Shown here: positions 32,229 to 42,929 of the stretch, one piece after another
Position numbering within the stretch: the first letter of the stretch is position 1
Layout: every line of letters begins with the position of its first letter
Assembly: GCA_030674185.1 (NCBI GenBank)
Contig: JAPXFY010000213.1
Span: 1-64,000, forward strand
Direction of reading: 5' to 3'
From: Monoplex corrugatus
Lineage: Eukaryota > Mollusca > Gastropoda > Littorinimorpha > Ranellidae
DNA: 64,000 nucleotides
The notes under the pieces: model-generated
Databases searched by the model: none
Told to the model about the DNA's origin: nothing
Seen by the model: the letters and a program-made list of their open reading frames with translations, nothing else
Made by a program: the position numbers and the translations under genes

Positions 32229-32400
32229 GGGGGACATCAGAGGGGCATCCAAATATGACCCGAATGGGCCCGGCCCCCTTAAATGTCATGAGGTTTAAGG
32301 GGCCCACAACACTTGTTTTACGGAGGGTTTTTTCCTAACCTTCTGCTGAAGGGTTTTCCCCTAAGGTTTTTTTTTTAGGGGATTGTTTGGCCCACCCAAA
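32229..32400. repeat. compound satellite unit 2: unique spacer
   Basis: GACATCAGAGGGGCATCC, ATGACCCGAATGGGCCCGG, CCCCCTTAAATGTC, TTTAAGGGGCCCACAACAC, TTGTTTTACGGAGGG and CCTTCTGCTGAAGGG align with 30,211-30,335. Confidence 0.75.
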
Positions 32401-33640
32401 TGAGAAAACGCACAAAACCCCCCACATACACACTTCCTTTACACGCACACACTTCACGACACACAAAAAAAATAGACACCATACACATTCACACAACACC
32501 GCATGCACCGCGTGCAATCACACACACCTACACACACACACACACAACCCCACATCGCAACAACACACACCAATACACCACATACCATTCACACCCCAAA
32601 ACAAAAACACATTCCCGCCCCAAAAACCCCCATACACATTCAAACCCCCAAACAAATACACAAAACACACCTGCACGCCCGCACCAAACACCCCAAAACA
32701 GGGCCCCCACACAGACCACCCAAAAACCCTTTACCCCGCCACACCCACCAAAACATACACCACATTCACAATCACACACACAAAACATACCACACACAAA
32801 CAAAAAAACACACAAAACACACATACACATTCACCACACACAAAACACCACATGCACATTTTTACACAAATAAAACCCCCCCACACCCCTTCACACACAC
32901 ATCACATTCCAAAAACCCAACAATACAATTCCCCACCACAAAAAACCCCAAAAACCAACACAAAACCCCCCCCCCAAAAAAAAAAGGGGACCGCGCACCA
33001 ATACACACAAAACCCCATAAAACACCAACATAACCCCCAAAACCCCACACGCCCCACAACACAAACACACGACCCCACACCACAGACACATTCACCCAAC
33101 ACAATACCCCATTCACACCACAACCATACACTTTAAAACACAACAAATATACACACACACGCATGCACCTGGGGCCGCAAATCACCCAAAACCCCATTCA
33201 AAACAACACAACCACAAAACCCATACACACCAAAACCCCACACACAGACACACCACACACACAAATACACAACAACCACACATTCCCCACAACATACACA
33301 CACGGTCACACCACACCACACACACCAAAAACACAACACACAACCACACAAAGGGACCACCACACATAAAAAAAACACCACAGGAAAAAAAACACACACC
33401 CCCCACACACACCAAAACCCACACACACGGACACCCCAAAAACTTTACCCCAACAAAAAACACACATACACATACAAAAACACCCCCCAACACACAAAAA
33501 CCAACAAAACACACAAAAACACACACACACACACACAAAATACACACCACAAACCACACACACCCCCACACACACACACAACACACCCCCCCCCCCCCCC
33601 CCACAAAACACCCCACACCACCACCACACACCCCCACCCC
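32401..33640. repeat. compound satellite unit 2: CA-rich block
   Basis: About 1.24 kb of CA-rich sequence with the marker ACTTTAAAACACAACAAATA and CGCATGCACCTGGGGCCGC at 33,131-33,178 in the equivalent position to unit 1. Ends in a C run (33,586-33,602). Confidence 0.8.
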
Positions 33641-33919
33641 CTTTTCGATCCAACCCGGGCCCTTTAACGAAAAACCGGTCTAGCCCAATCCTCCCTTTTT
33701 AATTTTTTAAAAACAAAACTATCGGGGTCGATAAACCCCAAAACCTACATTTATATTTTGTTACCCCCATGGGGGGTCTCGGGCCAAAGCCTGATCCAAA
33801 AAGGGGGGCTGCTTCGGGCATCAAAAACCTCTGTAGATTGGGTTTTTGGGCCTTTTTTTTGGGGACTTTTTTCCCACTGGGCGTTTTTGTCTTTCTATTT
33901 TATAAGTTTTCCCTTTTAA
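33641..33919. other. unclassified sequence upstream of element B copy 3
   Basis: May be a poorly conserved upstream part of element B, but I cannot align it. No gene recognised. Confidence 0.35.
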
Positions 33920-34625
33920 AAAGGTAAGGGGGGGAACTAAACACAGGAAGACTGAATCATGGGATCATAAAAAAAAATAAAAAACCCCCCCTAAAAATAA
34001 CAGAAAGGGGGAAACCCTTTTAAAAGGGTTAAAAATTCAAATACCGGGAAGGGTCATTTTTTCAATGGAAATGCAAAACAAAAAAAGCGGGGAAATGGGG
34101 CCAAAACCCAAAAAACATTCAAGAAAATGACAAGCATTTTTTACCAAAAAAATTTCCAAAATTTAAAAACAAAAAGAAAAGTCCTTTGATTTAAATAGAA
34201 CCAAAATTGTTGGGGGGTAGGGGGGGAATCGCAACAAAGCCGGCAAAAAGAGGCAGCCCAATGGGTTTTCAAAAATTTTTAAAGGTCCGGGACGCACAAA
34301 AACAAACGAGACTCTTGAGGGGGGAGACAAAATAAAATCACTAAAGGAAATTAGGAAAACAACAACTTTATGGGCCTTTTTAAATTAAGGGGGGGGGTTT
34401 GGACACCAATCAAAACGGGAAAGCTGGGGGAAAAAGAGGCACGGGGGAGCCCCCCGGGAGAGAATGCTGGGAATTGCAAGGGCTGGGGATAAGGGAGGGG
34501 GGGGAATCGGGGGGCAAAGGGAAAAGGAGGGTTGGGAAAAGCCCCCGGGGGCCAACCCAGGGGGCAAGGCACCTGATGATTTGATGATGAACAACTCTAA
34601 AAGAGCGGGCGGTGCCCTAAAGGGA
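33920..34625 (+). mobile_element. LINE element B, copy 3, C-terminal third
   Basis: Begins with ACACAGGAAGACTGAATCAT followed by GGGATCATAAAAAAA, the degenerate counterpart of the K-K-T-E-(V/I)-M-x-I-S-K-K segment. It continues with ATTCAAATACCGGGAAGGGTC (F-K-Y-x-G-K/R-V position), a damaged Y-G-C-E-A-W site near 34,215, and the C-terminal basic region to the 3' (GAT)n remnant at 34,575-34,590. Parallels 38,140-38,785 throughout. Heavily degraded, with homopolymer gains. Confidence 0.75.
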
Positions 34626-34735
34626 AAAATTCCCGGGGGGGAAGTGTTTCGTCCTTAATCCTAAACCTCTAAGGCGGGGCCGGGGCCTTCCCCCTCTGCG
34701 AAATTTTTTTTTTTTTTCAAAAATTTTGTCCCCGC

Positions 34736-34835
34736 CGGGATCGAATCCTACACCCCAATTTTTCATTTTTTTCTGGGGCATTCACCCATGTAGGATGCCC
34801 TTAAAACCACTCGGCTTTTTGCTCCCGCAACACAA
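34736..34835 (-). mobile_element. tRNA-like sequence, second SINE family or tRNA pseudogene
   Basis: On the minus strand: AGCCGAGTGGTTTTAAGGGC resembles the A-box/D-arm of type II tRNAs, and about 60 bases later GTAGGATTCGATCCCGGCGG carries a B-box-like GATTCGATCCC and T-arm. Different wording from the SINE at 2.5 kb. The T-stretch insertion inside and lack of matching acceptor ends argue against a working tRNA. Confidence 0.5.
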
Positions 34836-35904
34836 AATTTTAAAACCCCCTTTTGGCCCCGGGGCCCCATCCCCGGGGGCAAAAATTTAACCCGTTGTCC
34901 TTCCCCTATAAAGGGGGGCAGGGGGGGGGGGTTAAAAGGGGTTAAAAATTTTTTTCCTTTTTATCAGGGATGACGCCCTGGGCGTAAGTAAAATTTTTTT
35001 TTTAAATGATCATTGCTTAAAAGGGTTTCCCCTTTTTCCCCCCTTTTTTTTTTTTTTCGTCCCTTTTTACTCACTTTAATTTTAAAAGCGGGGGGGCCAA
35101 TTTTATTATCGAGAGAGAGTCTTTGGGATAAAAAACTGACGTTTTTTTTTTTTTTAAAAATTTTTTTTTATTATTTTCGTTTTAAAAAGATCTTACAAAC
35201 ATCTTGAAATGTACAAAATTTGGAAATCAACAGATCTAAAAAAATTTTAAAAGAACAAGCATTATTGCAATACAATAAAAATCCCAACCCTAAAATATAC
35301 AAAAAACAAAACACTGTACATAGAACACAATAAACCCCATACATTATAAAACAAATTTTTTCTACATTTATATATATTAAAATATATATTAATTATATTA
35401 ACACACCCCCCAAAACACACACAATAGGGATATATAAAATAATCCCTACATATAACACAAATAAATATGCCCCACACACACAAAAATGATTAATACACAC
35501 ATATTTATAACCATACAAAAAAAAATTTCTATGTTACACTACACAAAAAAACCCAAAAAACACAACAAAACAAACCCAAAAATATAAAACACAATATTTT
35601 TCACCTATAAATTAAAACTATACACAAACACGCAATCATTCACCATATTCCCAATGGCATATAAAAAACAGAAAATTGCATTTTTTAAAAAGAAAAAATT
35701 TTTCAATATAAAAATGGGTAACAATATGGGAAAAAAAAACCCCACACAACACACCCCAAAACACCCATAAAACACACACAACCCCCCACAACCCCACACA
35801 CCCACACACAACCCCCAACACCAAAACAAGTAAGCAAACAAAAAAAAAAAAATACGAAATCCAAAGTTCTACCTACAAGTTCTTTTCTAGGTTGAACGCG
35901 TGAC
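34836..35904. other. unclassified, partly A/T- and CA-rich sequence
   Basis: T-rich homopolymers (35,000-35,180), then A/T-rich sequence with TATATATTAAAATATATATT at 35,371-35,390, then short CA/ACAC patches (35,740-35,830). No gene or repeat family recognised. Confidence 0.5.
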
Positions 35905-36225
35905 AAGGGTTTACCTAGTTATCATAATAATCCTCGTCAACCCGGCCCGAGGGTATACAACACCTGCGGGGCTGGGCAGAAGAATTTTAGCAACACCTCA
36001 AAGATGCACCGCAAAATAGGAGGGTTTCTGTGTGGTCCCATCTTTCCCCCCGGGGCCCCCAAAACGCCCAACTTGGGGAGGGCCCCTTTTTGCCGAAAAT
36101 CCCACAATGTTTTTTTAAGGGGTGAGGGGGTTTGAACCCACAAAAATTTCCCAAAAAAGATCCGTTTTTCTTTTAAACCCCAAAACCCCCGGGATTGGGA
36201 AAAGGGGAAAAAATTTTCTCTTGTT
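35905..36225 (-). mobile_element. tRNA-derived SINE, copy c (minus)
   Basis: Minus strand from about 36,225: a blurred A-box region, then GTGGGTTCAAACCCCCTCAC (36,144-36,125) as the B-box. The body then reads CTTAAAAAAACATTGTGGG, GGGACCACACAGAAACCC, a TTGCTAAAATTCTTC block, CCCGCAGGTGTTGTATACC-CTCGGGCC and a GAGGATTATTATGATAAC tail at about 35,935-35,918. This matches copy b (2,540-2,845) over almost its whole length. Confidence 0.75.
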
Positions 36226-37680
36226 TTCAAGGGTACGTTTTAGGGCCGTAACACGGAAAAAGGGGGAAAAATTTTTCTTGTTTCACGATGAAGTTATAGG
36301 GTTTTTAACAGGTAAGGGGTTTTAAATTTTTGTCCCTTTTTATCACTGATGAAATTTTAGGCCCTCATAGACACGGTAAAGGGGTTTTAAAAAAATTTTC
36401 CCCTTTTTACCATTTGACTTTTTTGGGCGTCTTTAAAACGGAAAGGTTTTTAAAAAATTTTTTCTTTTTTTCATTTTGACTTTTTAACGCAGTAGACACG
36501 GGAAGGGGTTTAAAATTTTTTTTTTTTTTATCATTTGGATGGGCGTTATAGGGGTTGGGGAAAGGGGGGTTTTTTTCGAGGGTTAAAAGGGGTCTTTTAA
36601 AACCCGGTTTTAAGGGGTTTAAAATTTTTTTTGGGGTTTTACCGGGTGACGTTTAAACTTTAGGTTTGGTAAGGGTTTTTTAAATTTTGCCTTTTTTTTC
36701 CTTGTGACTTTTTTGGGTGGCAAAGGGCACGGGGAAGGGTTTTTAAAAAATTTTCCTTTTTATCCTTGGGTACTTATAGGGGCTCATAGGGGGCGGGAAG
36801 GTGTAAATTTTGCCCGTTATCCCCTTTTTTACGTTAAGGACGTCGTAACACGGTAAGGGGTTTTTTTGCCTTGTTTTCACTGATGACGAAAAAAGGACGT
36901 CAGTAAACACGGTAAGGCTTAAAGTTTTTCCCTTTTTATCACTAAGAGTTATAGGACGTCAGTAACACGGGTTGGGTTAAAAATTTTGCCTTGTTATCAT
37001 GGACGTTTAGGGACGTCGTAGCACGGTAAGGTTAAGTTTTCTCTTGTAATCATTGATGACGTTTTTAAACGTCAGTAGACACGGGAAGGGGTTTAAAGTT
37101 TTCTTTGTAAACATTGAACGTTATAGGACGTCAGAGACACGGTAAGGGTTAAGTTTTTCTTGTTATCAATGATACGTTAAAGGACGCAGAGACACGGTAA
37201 GGGTTAAAGTTTTCTCTTTTTAACACTGATGCGTTATAGGACGTCAGAACACGGAAGGGTTTTAAAATTTTGCCTTTTACATGATGCGTTAAGGATCAGT
37301 AGACACGGTTAAGGGGTTAAAGTTTTTTTGTTATCACTGAGACGTTATAGGACGTCAGTAACACGGTAAGGGTTAAAGTTTTGCCTTGTTTCCTGATGAC
37401 GTTTTTTAGGACGCAGAGACACGGAAGGGTTAACTTTTGCCTTGTTACACGATGACGTTAAGGGCGTCGAAAAGACGGTAAGGGTTTAAAATTTTGCCTT
37501 GTTATCACTGATGACATATAGGGGCGTCAGTAGGACGGTAAGGGGTTAAGTTTTGCCCTTATCACTGATGAGATTAGGAGTCATAGACCGGGAAGGGTTA
37601 AAGTTTTGCCTTGTTATCATTGATGACGTTATAGGGCGTCATTTTACCGGTAAGGTTAAGGTTTTTTCTTTTTAACTGAA
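36226..37680. repeat. 60-bp satellite array (about 24 monomers)
   Basis: Monomers of about 60 bases in head-to-tail order. Each carries GACACGGTAAGGGTTAAAG, TTTTGCCTTGTTATCACTG and ATGACGTTATAGGACGTCAG. The best copies are between 37,000 and 37,640. The first third (36.2-36.9 kb) is more diverged and homopolymer-rich. The junction segment of each monomer is an inverted repeat, TGACGT-TATAGG-ACGTCA. No spacers, so not a CRISPR. Begins next to SINE copy c and ends against element B. Confidence 0.92.
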
Positions 37681-37689
37681 AAATATTTA

Positions 37690-38790
37690 AGCCACATACA
37701 TCCTAAGAAATATCATAGAGGTTTAATTAGTTTAATAAGGGTTTTTTTTCATGCTTTGTTGACTTACCCCAAAGGGTTTCGACGGGGACGACATGAAGAA
37801 TTTATCAACCAATGGGAGAGATCAATGTTTATGGGAAAAAATTACGAATAATCAAAAATTTTACTGGGGGGCAAACAGCGCAATGAGATAGAAAACAATA
37901 TAAGCTCTTTCCAAAACATCAAAAGGGAGTCAGCAGGGGTTTAGTTTTGTCACTAGATCTGTTTTCACAAAACACGAAAAAAAATATGAGGAACCCAGAA
38001 GAAACCCTGGGTTAAAGGTTGGAGGGGAAATGATAACAAAAAATTCGATACGCAGATGACACCTGCTAATTTCAGAAAATGAAAGGGACCTACAAAAACC
38101 TTTTGAATATACGAAATAGAAGCAAAAGGGAAGGGGCTGGAAAAAACAGCAGGAAGCTGAAATCATGGGGATCAGTAAAAAAATGAAAACCCCCCTCAAA
38201 AAAACACAAAGGCACAACCTTGACACAGGTAAAATTCAAATACCGGGAAAGGTCATTTTTACCAACGGCAGATCACATCGGAAATGCTGGCAGAATCGGC
38301 CAAGCCAAAACCATTTAAAAGATGACAAACATTTTCCAACAAATGCCATCAATTAACATCGAAAAAGGGGCCCCTTTAAAGTTATTAGAACCAATACTGT
38401 TGTACGGATGTGAGGCGTGGACAGTCACAAGCAAAGCCGGGAAGATCGAGGGCCAATGTGGGTTTTCAGAAGAATGTTGGAGTTCCAGGACGCAAAGAAA
38501 ACAAAAAAGAGACAGTCTTGATGGAGGCAGACACAAGTAGATCATGATAAGGAATTTGGAAAAGCAAGCAAAAAATTTATAGCCCATTTTATGAAAAGGG
38601 GGATTTGGGCCCTGGCCAACGGGAAAGCTGGAGGGAAAAAGAGCACCGGGTAGACCCAGGGAGAGAATAGGGCTTGCGGTGGCTGGGGGTGGGAGGGTGG
38701 GGGAGATGCTAGGGCAACGAGAGATAAGATGGAAGAAGTCATGGTCGCCAACTCATCGGCAGGGCCCCCTGTGATGATGATGATGATGAT
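37690..38790 (+). pseudogene. LINE element B, copy 4: reverse transcriptase C-terminal half, best copy
   Basis: The most complete element B copy. Successive plus frames give palm-motif-A-like F-V-D-L-P-Q near 37,760, E-I-N-V-Y-G-K-(K)-L-R-I-I-K-N (about 37,817-37,860), G-V-S-x-G before the Q-G-C-V-L-S-type turn at about 37,925, and an intact motif C R-Y-A-D-D-T (38,046-38,063). I-S-E-N-E-R-D-L-Q-K follows, then I-M-G-I-S-K-K-M-K (about 38,162-38,190), I-L-L-Y-G-C-E-A-W-T-V-T-S-K (38,394-38,438), the D-S-L-D-G-G-R-H-K segment and G-K-L-E-G-K-R-A-P-G-R (about 38,620-38,660). The 3' end is (GAT)n at 38,770-38,794. The layout fits an RTE-like non-LTR element with simple-repeat tail. Endonuclease and finger regions are missing, so the copy is 5'-truncated exactly against the satellite. 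Frameshifts abolish function. Confidence 0.88.
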
Positions 38791-38794
38791 GATG

Positions 38795-39235
38795 TGTTTG
38801 ATGAATACGGCAAGGGGAGTCAAAAATTAAAGTTAAAACATTGTATGAGTCAGTGGGTTTTCATAGTTCTGTGCCCCTCTCCCCCCCACCCCCACCCCCG
38901 CCCCGTTAGTGAAGATTTGAAAATTGGCCAGCCAGGAGAAGGGAAGCGTGTGCACAGACGAAAGGGCAAAAAAAAACCCCCAAAAAAACTTAAACCCTAA
39001 CGACAAATTTTAAATTCAGTGATACCCCCCTTTTCCCCCCTCCCCCAAAGAAAAAAAAGAAAAAAAGAAAGGGAAAAAAGAAAAAAGAAAAGAAAAGAAA
39101 AGTAAAACCAGAAAAGAAAAGAAAAGAAAAGAAAAAAAAAAAAAAAAAACAAGAAGAAAAAATAAATTAAAAATTCCCCGCTGAATCCGTCCCCAAAGGA
39201 AAGAGGGAAAAAGGGGGGGGCAAAAAAAATTTTTC
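38795..39235. other. unclassified sequence, then (AAAAG)n
   Basis: 38,800-39,010 has no recognised feature. 39,050-39,150 is an AAAAG-rich purine run. No gene. Confidence 0.5.
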
Positions 39236-40480
39236 ATTTTCTCTCTCTCTCTCTTTTTGTCTCCCTCTCTCCCCTTGTGTCCCCTCTCTGTGTCTCTGTC
39301 CCCTTTTTTCTTTTTTTCCTCTCCTCTTTTTTTTGTCTCTCTCTCCCCCTTTTTTTTGTCCCCTCCTCTCTCTCTCTCTCTTTTTGTCTTCCCCCCTTTT
39401 TCTTTTTGTCTCTCTCCCCCCTCTTCCCTCCTCTCTCTGTCCTGTCTCCCTCTTTTTGTCTCTCTCTCTCTTTTTTGTCTCTCTCCTCTCTTTTTGTCTC
39501 TCCCCTCTCCTTTTTTTTTCTCTCCCCTCTCTCTCTTTTTGTTTTTCTCTCTCCCTTTTTTTGTCTCTTTCTCTCTCTTTGTTTTTTCCTTTTCCCCTCC
39601 CCTGTGTCCCCTTTTTTCTGTCTCGTTTTTTTTCTCTCTCTCTCTGTCTTTTTTTTCCTTTTCCCTCCCCTTTTTTGTCTCTCTCTCCCCTCTCTCTTTT
39701 TTTTCCCCTTTTTTCTCTCTCTTTTTTGTTCTCTCTCTCTTGGTCCCTTTTCCCGGTCTCTCCCCTTTTTTTCCCCTTTTTTCTCTTCCCCTTTTTTTTC
39801 CCTTTTTTTTTCTCTCTCTTCTCTGGTCTCTCTCTGTGTCTCCTCTCTCTCTCTCCCTCTCTCCCCTCGTGGGCTCCTCTGTGTCTCTTCTCTCTCCCCT
39901 GTCTCTTTTTTCCCCCTCCCTTCGTCTCTCTTTCTCTCTTTGTCTCTCTCTCTGTCCTCTCTTTCCCTCTTCTGTCTCTCTGTCTCTGACTCCCTTTGTT
40001 TTCCCGTCTCTCTCTCCTCTGTCTGGGGGTGTGTGGGGTTTTCTCTCTCTCTGTTTTTTCTGTCTGTCTGTCTTCTCTCTGTTCTGTCCCCCTTTTTTCT
40101 CTATTTTTGTCTGTCTCTCTCTCTTTTTCTCTTCTCTCTCCCGTCTGTCTGTCTGTCTCTCTCTTTTTCCCTCCTCTCCCCCCTTTCTCTCTCTTTGTCC
40201 CCTCCTCTCCCCTCTCTCTGGTGTCCTACCCCCTTTTCTGTCTGTCTGTCTCTGTCTGTTTTCTGTCGGGCTCTTTCTGTATTTTCTCTCTCTCACTGTC
40301 TCTCTCTCTTTTACCTCTGTCTCTTTCCCCTTTCTTTTCTCTTTCTTGTCCCCCCTCTGGTTCTTCCCCTGTGGTTTTCCTCTGTTTTGTCCTTCTTTTG
40401 TTCTTCTTTGTCCTGTTCTCTCCTCGGGGTCCGCTCTGTTTTTTCCTTTTTTCCCCTGCCCCCCTCGCTCTCTCCATCCT
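39236..40480. repeat. CT-rich polypyrimidine array
   Basis: About 1.24 kb of TCTCTCTCTTTTTGTC and CCCCTTTTTTCTC on the plus strand, complementary in type to the GA arrays that follow. Frames of over 400 codons on both strands (Leu/Ser/Phe or Arg/Glu/Lys) are repeat artefacts. Confidence 0.93.
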
Positions 40481-40960
40481 GGGAAAACCCCTCATTGTGT
40501 TTTTTTTCCCATCTCCCTCATCACCGTGGGGCCCTCGACCCCCCACCCCCCCCGTAAACCACTCCCCTTTCCCCCCCCCCCTCCCCCTTAAAAACCCCCA
40601 CCCCCACGACCGGACAAAAAGGGCGTAAAAAAGATGCGGGGGATATCAAATTTTTTTTAGCTTGGAGTTCAGATTTTTTTTTTTTTTTTTTTAAATTTTT
40701 TTTTTTGGGGGGTGGGGGGGGGGGTGGGGGGGATCTTTTAAATTTTTAGCAAAAAAAATAAAAAAAAGGGGGGGTTTTTTGGCGGGGGTTTTGGGGTTTT
40801 TTGTCAGCAGATTTCTTTTGGGCCCCTTCACGGGGAAGGGGGGCGTGAAAGCCAAAAAAAAATGGGCCCCCCCTTTGGGGTGCAAGTCGGGGGAGGGAAA
40901 AAAATTTTTTTAAAAAAGCTTCGTTACGGGGATTCACATCTCTAAACGGTAAAAAAATTT
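40481..40960. other. homopolymer-rich unclassified junction
   Basis: C, T and G homopolymers (poly-T at 40,673-40,710, G-rich at 40,708-40,732) between the CT and GA arrays. No gene. Confidence 0.5.
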
Positions 40961-41835
40961 AACAGGGGGGAGAGAAAAGAGGGGCCCGAAGAAAGAGACA
41001 GAGACCGGGGGGAGAGAGAGGGGCCCCCGGGGAAAAAGAAAGACGTGGGGGAAAAGGGCAGAGAGGGAGGACCCGGGGCGAGAGGGGGGAAAGGGGGCAG
41101 GAAAAGAGACAAAAAACAGAGAGGGGGGACAGGGGGCAAGACACAGAGGAGACAGGGAGCCCCCGAAGACAGAGACAGGGGACAAAGAAGAGACAGGGGA
41201 GGGAACCCCGGGGAGGGGACCGAGGGCAGAGAGAGACAGAGACAGAGAAAAAAGGCCCCGAAGAGAGAGAGGGCAGAAAAAAGAGGGGGACAGAGAGGGG
41301 AAAAAAGAGAGAGAACCCCCGAGAAGAGAACGGAGAAGGACAGGGGGAGAGAAAAGAGGAGACAGACAGAGAGGGGGACAGACAGAAGAGAGAGACAGAA
41401 AAAGGGGAGGGGAAAAGGGAGAGAGCCCCCGAGAGAGAACCCAGAGAGAAAACAGAGAGAGAGAACGAGAGAGGAAAAGGGGGGAGAAGAAACAAGCCCC
41501 CGAGAAAAAAGAGAGAAAGAAGAAAAACAGACAAAAGAAAAGAGAGACAGAGACAAGGAGAAGATAGAGCGAGAGAGAGCCCCGGGGAGAGAGACAGGGG
41601 GGGGAAAAACAAGAGGGGAAAACAGAGAAAAAAGGAGAGATAAAAAAAAGGGGGCAAAAGATAGAGAAGAGAAAAGACAGAGAAAACAGAGGAGGACAGA
41701 GCAGAGAGAGAGAAACAGAGAGAGAGAGAGATAGAGAAGACGACAGACAGACGGGGCCGGGGCCGGGGCAAAAACCCCCAAAAAAAAAACAAAAAAAAAA
41801 AAAAAAGGGGCCAAAACACATAACAGAAAAAAAAA
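40961..41835. repeat. GA-rich array, block 1 of the element B-containing compound array
   Basis: Polypurine GAGAGACAGAG with CCCCCGAGA interruptions, ending in (GGGGCC) at 41,755-41,768 and poly-A at 41,780-41,845. No gene. Confidence 0.88.
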
Positions 41836-41990
41836 AAAAAAAATTTAAAAGCTGGAACAAATTTTGGGAAGAAGATTTTAAGTCATGGAAAAACATAAAA
41901 AAAAAAAAATCCTCTCCTGCAAGATAACACACCCCAAACCCCCACACACCACACAAACCACACAACCACACACAACCCCACACAACACAG
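41836..41990 (+). mobile_element. element B chip 1 in the array, then CA patch
   Basis: GCTGGAACAAATTTTGGGAA and GATTTTAAGTCATGGAAAAA, followed by ATCCTCTCCTGCAAGATAAC, match the K-K-T-E-V-M-V-I-S-K-K region of element B (compare 38,140-38,190). A CA-rich patch (41,930-41,985) follows, then GA resumes. Confidence 0.65.
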
Positions 41991-42309
41991 GAGAGAGGGA
42001 GGACCAGAGAGGGGAAAAGACAGAGAGACAGAAAAGAGAGAGAAGACAGAGAGGGACCAGAGAGAGACAGAGCAGAAAACAAAAACAGAGAGAACAAAGA
42101 GAGAGAGACAGAGGAAGACAGGGAAGAGACGAAGAGAGAACCCCAAAAGAGACGAGAGGGAAAAGAGACAGGACAGAGAGAGCGAAAGAGAAAGAGAACG
42201 GAGAGAGAGAAAGAGAGGAAGAGAGAGAGAGGAGATAGAAACAGAGACAACAGAGAGAAGGGGGGAACGAGAGAGACAGAGCAGAGAGAGAATAGAGACG
42301 AGAAGCGAC
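41991..42309. repeat. GA-rich array, block 2
   Basis: GAGAGACAGAG sequence of about 320 bases between two element B chips. Confidence 0.88.
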
Positions 42310-42530
42310 AACAGCAGAAAAAAACCCAAAACAAAAACAAGAACGAAAAAAAAGACCTACACACAAAACAGAAAAAAAAACAAAAAAAAAATGCGGAACT
42401 AATTACAAGAAGACTGAAGTCTTGGTAATCAAAAAAACATGAAATCCTCTCCTGCAAGATAACAACCACACACCCCCCAACACACACACACACACCACAC
42501 ACAAAACACCACACAACACCACACCCAACA
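42310..42530 (+). mobile_element. element B chip 2 in the array, then CA patch
   Basis: AGACCTACACACAAAACAG (D-L-Q position), GCGGAACTAATTACAAGAAG, ACTGAAGTCTTGGTAATC (K-T-E-V-L-V-I) and ATCCTCTCCTGCAAGATAAC, then CA-rich sequence to 42,530. It shares the chip 1 wording base for base at the CTCTCCTGCAAGATAAC end. Confidence 0.7.
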
Positions 42531-42898
42531 AGAGAGAGAGAGAAAAGAGAGAAAGAGAGAGAGACGAGGAGAGAAAGAACAGAGAAAGAAAGAGGACAGA
42601 GAAGGAGAGAGAGAGGAAGAGAGGAGACGAAAAAGAGGGAAAAGAGAGAGACCCCAGAGAAGAGGAGAAGAGAGAAGGACAGGACAGAGACCAGGGAAGA
42701 CAGAGAGCGAGAAGAACATAGAAGAGACAGAGACAGGAGACAGAAAAGAGAGGGACAAGACAGAAAAGAGAGGAGGACAGAGAGGACAGAACAGAGGGGA
42801 CAAGAAGAGACCACAGGAGAAAGAACAGAGAGAGAGACAAACAGAGAAGGAGAGACAGGACGAGAGACAAGACAGAAAGAGAGAGAGGAAAAGAAAAG

Positions 42899-42929
<31 letters not shown>

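Noticed and set aside
34736..34835. Functional type II tRNA gene on the minus strand
   Set aside because: The acceptor ends do not pair and the middle carries a T/A-rich insertion. Kept only as a tRNA-like repeat.
36226..37680. CRISPR-like regular array
   Set aside because: Monomers are head-to-tail with no unique spacers, drift gradually and lie in animal-type DNA. It is a satellite.
39016..40628. Frames of more than 400 codons on both strands of the CT array
   Set aside because: Repeat-driven composition with no recognisable motif.
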